A stretch of 64,000 bases of DNA from Paenibacillus helianthi (lineage in GTDB: Bacteria; Bacillota; Bacilli; Paenibacillales; Paenibacillaceae), in assembly GCF_001909055.1 (NCBI RefSeq), contig NZ_LVWI01000001.1:1-64000 (forward strand), given 5' to 3'. The position numbers and the translations under genes are program-made. This document shows, piece after piece, positions 19,201 to 26,293 of this stretch (its first letter is position 1; every line of letters starts with the position of its first letter). The notes under the pieces are model-generated. The model saw only the letters and a program-made list of their open reading frames with translations, made no database searches and was not told where the DNA came from.

Positions 19201-22159
19201 CTTCTGTTCCTGAATTGAAGAAGGCGGCCCGGTCCATACCGGTTAAATCGCGCAAAGCGGATGCCACTTGACCCGCTGTGTCATTAATCGGTCCGATGCA
19301 CATTCCCTTCTCCAGGGCTCTGTCCACTGCTTCATTGATAAAGGAGGAATTATGCCCAAATAAATTCACGCCAAAGCCCATCGTCAGGTCAATATACTCG
19401 TTACCGTCGATATCCCGGATGGACGAGCCTTCGGCACGATCCACTACAATCTGGTATACGATATCCTTCCAGTAAGGTCTAAACCCGGCTACGTTCCGGT
19501 TGTTGGCGACAACCTCGCGATATGCCTGCGTATGGAGCTGTGACTTCTTCGTCTTCTCCGTATATCTAACGATAAATTCATCGATAAACCGCTGCTGGGG
19601 CAAAGTAAAACCCGACTTTACCGACGTCTCAATCTTCTGGTATGGCACATATGAGCGGTCCTGGGAACGGGCAGACAACGGCATAGCCGGCTCCTGTTGT
19701 CTTTCCGTCTGGTGATTGATGATGACTGCTTCGCTTTCAGCCTTCTTCGCGGCGATATGAAGCACCGGGGCCGGAATAGGACTCGGCTTAGTGGATGAAC
19801 GGTTCTCCATCATGAGGAGCTGCCGGGCCATAAGGTCCAGCTGCTTATGGATGATTCCCTCCATTCCCGCCAGCATCCCGGCATCCTGTTCGACTGGATA
19901 TTCCCTGCTCTCATTCTCATCCACCGCAAGCGCACTAGCCGTCTCCTGCACCGCCTTTTCATCCCGCAGCTCGGTTACCGGCATCGGAAGTTCCGGGGAC
20001 AGTCCGGCTATATATCGTCCCACATCCGATACCGTAGATAGTTCCTCGAAGAAAAGCCGTAACGGAATATCGATACCGAACCGCTCCTTTATGGCATGCC
20101 TTGCATTTACCAGCATGATGGAATCCAGACCCATTTCCATAAAGCTTATATCGCTTCTAATGTTTTCATGTCCGTATCCGGAAATGTCGGCGATAATTCC
20201 GCGTACCGCCTCCGTAACAGAATGGTTGTGATCCGTTTGACTGATGACCGTCATTCCCTGAACAACCTCCTTGTTCTCCGTCTTGCCTTCGACAGCGTTA
20301 CCTGAAGTGTTCGCTTCGGAAAAGGCTGTCCAGTGCCTGAGTTTGTCAAATGCATAGGTCGGCGCCGACACGACTCTTCTGCTCCTTCCAGCATGCAGAT
20401 TATTCCAATCGACCATGCCGCCGCTGGCATAGTGGTATGCTGCTTGCCGCCAGAAGTCGTCCTTGAGTTGTTCGAGGTCACATTCCTTCTTTTCACCCGG
20501 ATCCGGTTTATTCTCCGTTTCCGGCCCGCCGAACCAGATGCCTACCTCCAGTTCGCCGCACGTACAGGAGAAAGACTCATACCTTAGTCCAGCCAGTTTC
20601 TCTCTCAGCTCTTGCGGGTCCCGCGCCACAACGGCCAGCCTGTATTCATAATGCCCTCTCCCAATATTCGTGGTGTAGCAGATGTCCCTGAAAGAGTCCG
20701 GATCGGCCGTGATCAAGAAGAGACGGTATTTCTCAATCAATGAACGCAGTGATGTCACTGATTTGGCTGACAGGGTCAAGATCGCCGGCTGGTCTTCATC
20801 AATCGGCAACAGACGGTGCCGCGTATTCTCCCGGGCTTCCTCCAGAATGACGTGACAGTTTGTTCCGCTCATTCCGAACGAACTGACGCCGCATCTTCGG
20901 ACTTCTTCACTCCTCTTCCATTCGGCCAGGTCAGCATTGACATATACAGGTGATTGCTGAAAGTTGATTCGGGAGTTGGGTCTTTCAAAATGGATGGACG
21001 GCGGGATCTGCTCCCGGTGCAGAGCCAGCGCCGACTTGATCAGACTAACGATCCCCGCCGCATGATACAAATGCCCGATGTTGGGCTTCAGCGAACCGAT
21101 GGCGCAGAATTGTCTCCTGTCCGTGTACGCTTGAAAAGCGTTCTGAATGGCATGGACCTCGATGGGATCACCAATAGGGGTCCCCGTACCATGGGTTTCA
21201 ATATAAGATATTGATACCGGATCGATGCCGGCCCTTTCCCATGCGCTGATCAGCAGTCGCTCCTGAGCCGCCATATTCGGTGCTGTAATGCCTATGGACT
21301 TCCCATCCTGATTGGATACGCTGCTCTTGATCACTGCATAGACAAGATCATTGTCGGCGATGGCTCTGGACAAAGGCTTAAGTAACACCGCTCCCATTCC
21401 CTCTCCCCTGACCGTGCCGTCCGCATCTTCATCAAATGCCTTCACAGTCGATGAAGACGATTCGATTCCGATCTTGGGCTGGTGACCGGACAGATTGACC
21501 ATTAATTGAATGCCTCCGGCAATGGCCATGTCGCACTCCCGCAGTGCCAAAGACTGGCAAGCGAGATGAACGGCCAGAAGGGATGAGGAACAAGCCGTGT
21601 CAACGACCAGACTAGGGCCTGTCAAATCCAGCAGGTAAGATATTCGGCTGGCAATGATAGGCGGCAGGTTGCCGGCCGCAGCCGCCGAGAGAAGATTAGG
21701 GTTCGTGGTGGCAATCATTTGTTTATACTCGTGTTCATGCCCGGAGCCGACATAAACTCCGGTTCGGCTGCCCTTCAGCCTGTCTCCTCCGTATCCCGCA
21801 TCTTCAATAGCGCTCCATGCCGTTTCGAGAAACAGCCTTTGATACGGGTCCATTAAATCGGCTTCTTTAGGAGGAACACGGAAGAACAGCGAGTCAAAGG
21901 TATCCACTTCCGCCAAATATCCTCCCCGCGGTGGAAGATCTAGGGACAGGCGGAGACCTCCGGCCTCCAGCCTAGATGGCGGCGCTTCTCCGATCCATTC
22001 CTCGCCCCGGCAAAGATTGCTCCAAAACTGATCCAGCGTATCGGCTCCAGGCACCTTCACCGCCATTCCGATAATCGCTATATCCCGGCCCGACAGTTCC
22101 TCAATTGCAGGCGGCGCGCTTCTTTCTTTCCCCATCCGAGACAGCAAATTCTTCTTCAT
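10247..22159 (-). CDS. Iturin-type hybrid synthase: KS-ACP-AMT-C-(A stump)-PCP-C-A(Asn)-PCP-E-C
   Basis: A 3970-residue mixed polyketide/peptide synthetase resembling the back part of MycA/ItuA. Approximate layout: KS 25-445 (Cys190, His323, His363); remnants of KS-AT and post-AT linkers 450-615 without an AT; ACP with Ser680; PLP aminotransferase of the GSA class 880-1300 (Lys1131 in YGKIIGGGLP); C 1318-1750 (HHIVADG 1451); A-domain C-terminal stump 1765-1920; PCP Ser1969; C (HHMIADG 2150); full A 2470-2960 with code D2666 L2667 T2670 K2706 I2729 G2731 E2756 V2764 G2765, a classic Asn code; PCP Ser3007; E 3058-3500 (HHLVIDAVSW, EGHGRE); C 3528-3960 (HHILLDG 3664). Expected role: extend an acyl chain with malonate, convert the 3-oxo to a 3-amino group, then add D-Asn. 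Malonate must be supplied in trans, presumably by the upstream transacylase. GAGAGGA lies 7 bases before the start. Confidence 0.93.
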   Translation of the reverse strand: MKKNLLSRMGKERSAPPAIEELSGRDIAIIGMAVKVPGADTLDQFWSNLCRGEEWIGEAPPSRLEAGGLRLSLDLPPRGGYLAEVDTFDSLFFRVPPKEADLMDPYQRLFLETAWSAIEDAGYGGDRLKGSRTGVYVGSGHEHEYKQMIATTNPNLLSAAAAGNLPPIIASRISYLLDLTGPSLVVDTACSSSLLAVHLACQSLALRECDMAIAGGIQLMVNLSGHQPKIGIESSSSTVKAFDEDADGTVRGEGMGAVLLKPLSRAIADNDLVYAVIKSSVSNQDGKSIGITAPNMAAQERLLISAWERAGIDPVSISYIETHGTGTPIGDPIEVHAIQNAFQAYTDRRQFCAIGSLKPNIGHLYHAAGIVSLIKSALALHREQIPPSIHFERPNSRINFQQSPVYVNADLAEWKRSEEVRRCGVSSFGMSGTNCHVILEEARENTRHRLLPIDEDQPAILTLSAKSVTSLRSLIEKYRLFLITADPDSFRDICYTTNIGRGHYEYRLAVVARDPQELREKLAGLRYESFSCTCGELEVGIWFGGPETENKPDPGEKKECDLEQLKDDFWRQAAYHYASGGMVDWNNLHAGRSRRVVSAPTYAFDKLRHWTAFSEANTSGNAVEGKTENKEVVQGMTVISQTDHNHSVTEAVRGIIADISGYGHENIRSDISFMEMGLDSIMLVNARHAIKERFGIDIPLRLFFEELSTVSDVGRYIAGLSPELPMPVTELRDEKAVQETASALAVDENESREYPVEQDAGMLAGMEGIIHKQLDLMARQLLMMENRSSTKPSPIPAPVLHIAAKKAESEAVIINHQTERQQEPAMPLSARSQDRSYVPYQKIETSVKSGFTLPQQRFIDEFIVRYTEKTKKSQLHTQAYREVVANNRNVAGFRPYWKDIVYQIVVDRAEGSSIRDIDGNEYIDLTMGFGVNLFGHNSSFINEAVDRALEKGMCIGPINDTAGQVASALRDLTGMDRAAFFNSGTEAVMVALRLARAGTGRSKIAIFSGSYHGTFDGVLTMSSGTDGAGTPIAPGIPAGMIDDVIVLNYDHPESLRIIEKRAGELAAVLVEPVQSRKPDVQPAEFLKQLRALTARHGTALIFDEVITGFRIHPGGAQAWFGVEADMAVYGKIIGGGLPIGIVAGKPQYLDCIDGGMWAFGNGTFPPHEERRTFVAGTFCQHPLTMNAALAVLRRLQEDGPALQEEVNRKTAVLVDTLNVYFKEEQLPLHIARFGSLFRFVQKTDLELLYYLLIEKGVYIWEGRNCFLSTAHTMGDVERIIGAVKTSIEELRNAGFLPPSPSPGSGQEHPEQSKGSMETQTLPLTGEQRQLWFVSRMKPEISAAYTETAILRLRGNVNAGRLQTAIHQVIRRHGMLRTRFAEDGSVQYTEPFGDVLSRYALYEADVDDKSGELPTPLLPETAEAFDLSTDPLIRFGLLHVGKQDHMFVVQAHHIVADGWSFIRILEEISGYYTEQDRYRVAEAVPFSAFADWQRRISSEESLRAREYWSAKLSAPVTDLIFPASNGLGNTSARLGRRIRKVIDSRLTADLKAYCRQNGTSLYMLMLATYNVLLSRISGLQDITIGIPTSGQLQMGAAHLVGQCVNLLPFSSKLPKSASFASYLSLMMKELLEMLDHQQCSYADIVKELGIKGAAVFLPSIRTIFNFDKPSVFQFGDLEATLELAPADAVKYPVSLNVLDLERELVLELDYENGVCADEDADAWLITYCRLLEDIFADDGKELRLYGLPDSTETECGILELPLPGLLDETFDLDGTGFVADGTGVPCLPGVPGRLYLRADGETSEGHATEIAAVRGAEGHIRLLGRMERLVCVSGFRVHLDQLEAQLERLPWISAVAVALESDVHGAVRLVAYYEAVSGNEPDDRERREYAASVLPDSLIPASWVKVSGPLPKKSGGVDYESLSTVNAEPVKSPAVPVTDMEKLLHRLWQDVLKRRYIGITDHFFELGGNSLAATIIAAKLQAELGNVIPLSLLFQHTTIAELAEVLDNKPKTGAAQIPKAEMATYYPQSAAQRSIFAVEQLGGAGTAYNVTGLITVDGELDLNRLKQAANELIQRHESLRTSFHLEDNEPVQQIHAELSIDIVVHTLVRSGDVASILDTVKPFDLESAPLLRIEAWRGETGGRQYLLLDMHHMIADGISANMIFDELIRVYSGESLPDMKIHFKDYTQWQLGRIGAGYMREGEKYWSRQLQGDIPRLDWTTDYPRPAVRSFEGERYSFSLAHESLKSIREFASTNGITMYNYLLAAYCVLLSKYANQEDIMVGTSVSGRVHPDIERVPGMFVHTIPLRNRVSPDNVFAELVQAVQAGSIQAFEHQEFPLERLLPRLNDDRDMSRNPLFDVMYVFQHEALEPLTMAGGSAVFTAAECKSRTAKFDLTLEAVETPDGMSLHLEYCTALFHPASIEAMGGHLLTILGTVAANPYIPLSEIGLLSPVEREHLQHGFNDTAAQYPENKPVFRLFEEQALRTPLAIAISCEGEHLTYARLNADANRLASLLKNKEVGPDAVVGLVMRRSPELIAAILGIWKAGGCYVPIDPSYPKERIAYILSDSGAQWVITDGEYEELTGYKGDIIRATDGISESSGPVDNPEPAASADNLAYIIYTSGSTGKPKGVMVEHRGLTHYIWWADQMYVRGEELTFSLYSSISFDLTVTSMFTPLLSGNRIVIYPENVETALGRIIEDGEAGIIKLTPSHLKLLHLYKTERSGLRRFIVGGEALETTAAAEIVGLFGPDTEVYNEYGPTETVVGCMIKRYEPRDVRNQVPIGLPIDNIRLYIADSSGRLQAKHLPGELCIAGAGVARGYLNSPELTKEKFVAGMFGEPQRVYRTGDLVRWLPEGGMAYMGRLDEQVKIRGYRIETGEIQNLLLGHPHIREAAVAAKTRASGEKRLCAYYTAEDELEAEGLDAYLSAKIPSYMLPAEYIRMDRLPLSANGKVDYRKLPESARKPGGGNEPAFQEHSLEAELMEVWRDILRVPDAHIDEEFIRLGGDSIKAIQISAQLKKRGIRLEVGDILRGQTVRRISRLAVRLSERTAAPAQLSLEGEVPLAPIQQWFFDQHFAEMNHWNQSLTLAGTVRFDGHKVKETLARLVRYHDALRMSYVRASGGGIKQHCNGAEQQAFAYRFVDGTDMGVEAAGTARDRMILDMHRSINLENGPLVQAGLFRSKDADEVTLVIHHLVIDAVSWRILLDDFHDIYSALRQGIEPKLPVKTDSYKLYTKALIDYASSGLQTRELQYWEKQSLLPASLIPKDTDVGNGTVRDAVARSLNFTGTATSALLEVAKGHYRSDTAVLLLAALGHTLGNLGIMDGAWINMEGHGREPFGGHPDYSRTVGWFTSHYPVYLDTAAAGAPDQYAVLLNHALRGIPHRGAGYNVLKYLLQEEPGAGREALRIRPAISFNYLGEMNDEAYRDLFRLAELPLNGTESPDSERPFSIAVNALLTDNRLTVEVEYNRFEYGEGTIQRFLQGFLSGIDRVISYSGQTGLMGAAPEYCDLVPPGELTALMADSRADIQKVYPLSPMQESMLFHHLRYPDSEAYFEQCVIRFRGPMNPELLKRCFQTVSDRHDILRTSFAVWRLDRPLQTVAESWDVPFRYEDWTIAGERGGTRELNLYLTQDRDKRFDLLGDIPLRVSLIRTDEEEYCIVWSFHHILLDGWSVGMIMRELLSLYSALDSGDQPRMIHAPAYSEYIRWVESRDRIAAEGYWRSYLSGYRGAPLLPRDIDEGVSSYDHGELTRTLADDLRDRLIKLSAERSVTLNILIQAAWGTVLHKLNDTDDVVFGAVVSGRSPEVKDIGEMMGLFINTVPVRVKAGAQTFLELALGLQRDMLDREPNSYLPLSAIQNTGGGVSLDHVLVFENYPLQLDLPRGLEMAGYEWFEHTNYDFNVIVEPQEDILIRFVYNRTVFDELELEDVLACFIAVLCRIADNPEIPLSEIALEEATDGMEKTGTAIEFHF

Positions 22160-22181
22160 CGCTAGTCCTCTCCCTTCCGTA

Positions 22182-24779
22182 TTATTGCGGTGCCGTTTCG
22201 GCGGCCATAATATCCAGGCTCAGCAGGGATTCCAATGCGTCAGCAAAAGACAGAAACAGCTCGCGCATCCGGGGTCCATTCATTCTTGCGGCGTTGTAGC
22301 CAAAGGTAAACACAGCTGTACCGGGAGCTTCTTCCCACTCGAGCATCATATCGAAATGGTCCGGCAGACCGCCTTGCTGTGGCCTCCATTCCTTTCTGCC
22401 CAGGTAGCATAGTGCCTGACCTTCCTTCGGACGGGCGACCTCTTTGCCAATATCACCGATATGGTACAGGAGGGCCTCCCCCGGATTTTTCTTCACGTTG
22501 GCTAAATCGAGTAGTTCCTCGATGGTATCAATGGCGGCAAAATCGACGCAAAAGGGAATGACCCATCCGGGTCCGTCCATCATGGTATGAACAACCACTT
22601 TCGATTCTGTGCAGATTTCATACAGCGTGTTAGCCAGCAAAGCCAGATATACCGCCTCTTCTGCGACCCGACGATTCAGACATAATGACCGCAACCGATT
22701 TCGATCCGTTCCTGATAAGTTCATTCGGTACTGGTTCTCAGCCCCGTTCTCCGCCGCTTGGAAATATTGAGGAGAAAGGTGCACTGTCTCCATATGAAAC
22801 CGGGTCTGCTTAGGCTCGTGTGAGCCCGATATCAGCCGGGACAGCAAGGTTACCGAGGGAGAACCAAAAATATCGGTCATCGTAATGACGCCTGGATAAA
22901 GCTCCTCGATCCGCTCGAACAATTGCACAACCAGCATGGACGTGCCTCCGAGTTCAAAGAAGCTGTCCTCGAGATCAAAGCGCTCTCTTCCCAGAAGGTC
23001 GCTCCATACCCGGAACAACGCTTGCTCAATTTCGCCATCCGGTTTCCTTCTCGTTAAAGCGGCTGCGACCTCCTGATCCCGCTGCAGACGGGCCAGTTCA
23101 GATTCAATCTCACGATAGGTGCCTTCCTTGTATTTCGCAGCATATTTGTATCTTTGCAGCTTGCCGCTGGTTGTCTGGTATAACTTGTGAACCGGAAGGA
23201 TAACAGAGATCTGTAGACCCAACACGCGGTTCAGATGTCTACGTATCTGTTCGGAAACCGTCAGAAATTCTTCGGGCTTGTCCCTAAACTGTACGAATAA
23301 TGCTGCTTCCTCGGTACCTGTCCTTTCATTGTAGATTCCACATGCGACCATTCTTTTGACTTTTAAATCCGCACACTCTTCCGCGATTCGCTCAATATCA
23401 TGGGGGAAATAATTGGACCCGTTGATAAAAATGATATCTTTAGTTCTTCCGGTTACGGTCAGTCGGCCCTCTACCAGAAATCCCAAGTCTCCTGTTCGGG
23501 CCCAGCCGTCGGATGTGAACAGCTTCTCTGTGGCCTCCGCGTTGTTATAGTATCCCGATGTCACATTGTCTCCGGCGATCTGGATATGGCCTACAGTGCC
23601 TTCCGGCAGCGGGTGGTCCAGATCATCGCATATCCTTACACGGCAATCCTGTATGGGTGTTCCCGTTCCGGCCAGCGCCAAGGTGTCACCCTGACCATCA
23701 CCGGGTAGAAAAACCGCTGAATCTCCAACCCGCAAAAAATCCCTTCGCACATAATAGGTTCTAAAAGACTCGTCCTGTTCCTGAATGCATACGCCGACAC
23801 AGGCTTCGGCCATTCCGTAGCCCATTTTAATTGCCTTTCTTTCAAGGCCATACGGGCTCAGTTCTTCGAGAAACTGTTCGCATACCCCGACATCGATCGG
23901 TTCGGCGCCGTTGACTATGGCATGGATGCGTGTCAGATCCCAAGCAAAATCTCGTTTCGATGCAGTTTTGTGGTAAGCGGTTAGGAAATATTTGAGCCCG
24001 AAATTTGGGGAAGCCAGAATCGTCGCTCCAACCTGGTCGGCTTTCTGCATCCAGAGAATCGGACGCCTGATGAACAGCCAGGTTGGCATGAGGTATTGGC
24101 TTGTCCCGCAGAATAATGGAAGGAGATGGAACATGATCATCCCCAGATCGTGAGTCAGCGGCATCCAGCTGAGAAAGGCATCCTCATCGCCGGCTCCAAT
24201 ACGTTCTTTCAGGGCCCGGATATTTGCCAGGAGATTGCTGTGGGTCAGCACCACTCCCTTGGGGTCGCCTGTGGTACCGGAAGAAAACTGGATAAAAGCG
24301 ATATCTCCGGGCAACACCGCTCCGTTCTCACCGGATATTTTTTCCTCTGGCTGCTTCATTAGGTCTCCGATGGACAGTTGACGATCGACTGCATTCTCGA
24401 ACCGGGACGCCCAATCTCCGAGTTTCTCAAAATGCTGTGGGTCCGAGACAATAAAAGGATTGTTCAGCACAGCTGCGATCCGGACGACCTTGGCAAGGTG
24501 TTCTTCATTATTACCTACCGATAACGGAACAGGAATGATACCGCCGAGAAGGCAAGCCCAGAAGACAATAAGAAATTCACGGTTGTTGTCCAGCTGCAGG
24601 ATAACTTCATCTCCGGCCCCTATCCCCTTCATTCTTAGGTGATGCAGAGTACCCATGGCGGACTCGTAGAGCTCGGGATAACTGCAAAATACACTCTCGA
24701 ATTCACCTGAGATGAAGGTAATTCCCCGTTCCCCTCTGGCGGCTTCGCTTCTTAGCGCTTCGTTAAGCGTATTGTACAT
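22182..24779 (-). CDS. Fatty acyl-AMP ligase with carrier domain and C-terminal half-condensation domain
   Basis: An 865-residue loading protein. Residues 1-560 are a fatty acyl-AMP ligase: SSGTTGDPKG at 166, GYGMAEA at 320, TGRTKDIIFINGSNYFPHD at about 443, and TTSGKLQR with probable catalytic Lys540. A carrier domain at about 580-655 has the phosphopantetheine serine in FELGGTSM (Ser614). Residues about 670-860 lack the HHxxxDG half but resemble the C-terminal half of a condensation or epimerization domain. It should activate a fatty acid as acyl-AMP and hold it as a thioester for the KS of the next protein. In MycA/ItuA this part is fused to the KS; here it is separate. It overlaps the transacylase gene by 17 bp, and the hybrid synthase starts 22 bp after its stop. 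Confidence 0.9.
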   Translation of the reverse strand: MYNTLNEALRSEAARGERGITFISGEFESVFCSYPELYESAMGTLHHLRMKGIGAGDEVILQLDNNREFLIVFWACLLGGIIPVPLSVGNNEEHLAKVVRIAAVLNNPFIVSDPQHFEKLGDWASRFENAVDRQLSIGDLMKQPEEKISGENGAVLPGDIAFIQFSSGTTGDPKGVVLTHSNLLANIRALKERIGAGDEDAFLSWMPLTHDLGMIMFHLLPLFCGTSQYLMPTWLFIRRPILWMQKADQVGATILASPNFGLKYFLTAYHKTASKRDFAWDLTRIHAIVNGAEPIDVGVCEQFLEELSPYGLERKAIKMGYGMAEACVGVCIQEQDESFRTYYVRRDFLRVGDSAVFLPGDGQGDTLALAGTGTPIQDCRVRICDDLDHPLPEGTVGHIQIAGDNVTSGYYNNAEATEKLFTSDGWARTGDLGFLVEGRLTVTGRTKDIIFINGSNYFPHDIERIAEECADLKVKRMVACGIYNERTGTEEAALFVQFRDKPEEFLTVSEQIRRHLNRVLGLQISVILPVHKLYQTTSGKLQRYKYAAKYKEGTYREIESELARLQRDQEVAAALTRRKPDGEIEQALFRVWSDLLGRERFDLEDSFFELGGTSMLVVQLFERIEELYPGVITMTDIFGSPSVTLLSRLISGSHEPKQTRFHMETVHLSPQYFQAAENGAENQYRMNLSGTDRNRLRSLCLNRRVAEEAVYLALLANTLYEICTESKVVVHTMMDGPGWVIPFCVDFAAIDTIEELLDLANVKKNPGEALLYHIGDIGKEVARPKEGQALCYLGRKEWRPQQGGLPDHFDMMLEWEEAPGTAVFTFGYNAARMNGPRMRELFLSFADALESLLSLDIMAAETAPQ

Positions 24780-25995
24780 TCTGCACGTTTCCCCCTTCTT
24801 CAGCCAAACGGTTTAAGATGTCCACTCGTCGGATGGCAGGAGTCATCTTGACATCCAGAATCTTATCCAGGGCACTAACGGCCAGGCTCTTCCATCTCTC
24901 CGATTCCGCTTCTCCCTTTCGTGCTCCAGAGGCCATGCTTTCCAGTTCCCGAAACGGTTCTGCAATCTTGTTCATATAGTCAGAGGCGGTATCTATAACG
25001 TTATAATTTTTTGCACACAATGCGGCTTTAAGATAAGCATCGTAATCCGTTCCCCGGGCCACGCGGCTTCCGGCGCTGAGAAGATTCCTCCAGTCATCTT
25101 CCTGATCGGTCGACTGAATGATGCAAGAAATCGGCTTCTCTCTTCTCAGCATATTGCCCAGCACATTTCCGGGCCCAACTTCGATCATGCGCTCCGTTTC
25201 CCGCTTGAGAAGAAAGCGCATACAATAATGCCAATTCACAACAGAGACCATCTGTTCGGCTAATAATGCCGGAATGAAATTCTCATCCGGATAAGGATGA
25301 GCCGTCACATTCGACAATACCCAATGGCGCAAAGGCTGAAATCGAATACGGGACAATTCAGCCGCAAACTTTGCAGCGCCCTCTTTCATTAGGGGGCTGT
25401 GAAAAGCGGCGCTCACGTTCAGTGGGACAACTCTTCCTCCGAGCAATGCAAGTTTTTCACTTATGCGGTTCAGGGAGCATTGAAGTCCCGAGATAACGGT
25501 CTGTCCGCCACCATTCAGGTTGGATACCGCAACGGTTCCACGAACGTCCGGCCGACCGCATTCCGCTTCAATGACGGAACTGTCCAGTCTGTGAACCGCC
25601 AGCATTCCGCCTTCTCCCTCTTGTTGCGACTCCTGCATCAACCGTCCCCTAAGGCGAACCAGGCGCACCGCATCAGTAAAAGCAAGAGCCCCGGATGCAG
25701 TCAGCGCGGATATTTCGCCAAGACTGTGGCCGGCGCAATAATACGGCTCAATGTCCAGATTCTCCAAGAGAACCCGATAAGCCGCGATGCTCACAGTAAG
25801 AATGCAGGGCTGTGCATTCTCGGTCCGCGTCAATTCTTCGAGGCTTCCGTCAAAGCAAAGACGGGATACATTGTAGCCCAGCGCATCAGAGGCTTCTTCA
25901 AATGTTCTTCGGGCCGTTTCAAACCGGACGAACAAAAATTTCCCCATCCCTACATACTGCGAACCTTGTCCTGGAAACAGCAGTGCCGTTTTCAT
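24763..25995 (-). CDS. Malonyl-CoA:ACP transacylase (FenF/ItuD-like, trans-acting)
   Basis: A 410-residue acyltransferase with the GQGSQY N-terminal motif (LFPGQGSQYVGMGKF), the catalytic-serine motif GHSLGE, and the usual downstream FHSPLM histidine segment. It should load malonate onto the ACP of the hybrid synthase, which has no AT domain, as FenF does for mycosubtilin. The C-terminal 100 or so residues extend beyond a typical FabD. I choose the ATG at 25995 because AAGGGA lies 8 bases upstream; an upstream in-frame ATG at 26064 would add 23 residues encoded by a 12-bp tandem repeat, with no ribosome site. It is the first gene of the leftward operon and overlaps the ligase gene by 17 bp, suggesting translational coupling. 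Confidence 0.92.
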   Translation of the reverse strand: MKTALLFPGQGSQYVGMGKFLFVRFETARRTFEEASDALGYNVSRLCFDGSLEELTRTENAQPCILTVSIAAYRVLLENLDIEPYYCAGHSLGEISALTASGALAFTDAVRLVRLRGRLMQESQQEGEGGMLAVHRLDSSVIEAECGRPDVRGTVAVSNLNGGGQTVISGLQCSLNRISEKLALLGGRVVPLNVSAAFHSPLMKEGAAKFAAELSRIRFQPLRHWVLSNVTAHPYPDENFIPALLAEQMVSVVNWHYCMRFLLKRETERMIEVGPGNVLGNMLRREKPISCIIQSTDQEDDWRNLLSAGSRVARGTDYDAYLKAALCAKNYNVIDTASDYMNKIAEPFRELESMASGARKGEAESERWKSLAVSALDKILDVKMTPAIRRVDILNRLAEEGGNVQNVQYA

Positions 25996-26029
25996 AATCA
26001 CATTCCCTTCAGATAAACTATTAATAGCG

Positions 26030-26071
26030 GATGTAATCATAGATGTAATCATGGATGTAATCATAGATGTG
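26030..26071. repeat. 12-bp tandem repeat in the operon leader
   Basis: About three and a half copies of the unit gatgtaatcatR (26030-26041, 26042-26053, 26054-26065, partial to 26071) lie in the untranslated leader of the biosynthetic operon, between its promoter and the transacylase start. The unit is in frame with the transacylase and would encode MITS repeats if the upstream ATG were used. Confidence 0.75.
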
Positions 26072-26150
26072 AGGTAAGACGGGGAAATCGGAAAAGCTGG
26101 AAACTAGCAGCAAGGGGAATATACTGGCGAATCAAATGGAATTTTAATAC

Positions 26151-26180
26151 ATTATAACAAGATAATCAAAAACATATCAA
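26151..26180 (-). promoter_or_regulatory. Promoter of the biosynthetic operon
   Basis: On the minus strand TTGATA (26175-26180) and TATAAT (26151-26156) are separated by 18 bp, a good SigA-type promoter pointing into the transacylase gene. Transcription would start near 26144 and give a leader of about 150 nt that includes the 12-bp repeats. Confidence 0.65.
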
Positions 26181-26217
26181 TCATTATTATTTATAGATTA
26201 TTACGTTATTTCTCGTT

Positions 26218-26270
26218 GCAAAATGAACCACATGTCATTAATATAATAAATGACACGCGGTTCATTTTGC
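26218..26270. promoter_or_regulatory. Large palindromic operator with an embedded -10 box
   Basis: Two 22-nt arms (26218-26239 and 26249-26270) are inverted copies with 20 of 22 positions matching, separated by 9 nt. A perfect TATAAT (26242-26247, plus strand) lies in the centre, so a protein bound to both arms would cover the promoter of the TetR gene starting at 26294. The leftward operon promoter is about 40 bp away, so one repressor could control both directions. Autoregulation by the adjacent TetR protein is the simplest reading. Confidence 0.7.
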
Positions 26271-26293
26271 GAAAACGGAAAGGAAGCAACGGA

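Noticed and set aside
25399..26016. Rightward frame of 205 codons opposite the transacylase gene
   Set aside because: The opposite strand has GHSLGE and GQGSQ motifs and a ribosome site; this frame has neither.
25996..26064. N-terminal extension of the transacylase made of MITS repeats
   Set aside because: No ribosome site precedes the upstream ATG, while AAGGGA precedes the ATG at 25995 and the GQGSQ motif begins normally there.
10247..26064. A complete iturin/mycosubtilin cluster
   Set aside because: The ligase is split off, one A domain is truncated, only three full A domains exist, and there is no thioesterase; a seven-residue iturin cannot be made from these genes.
26030..26071. The tandem repeat considered as a CRISPR array
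   Set aside because: Units are 12 bp, directly adjacent, with no spacers, and no cas genes are present.
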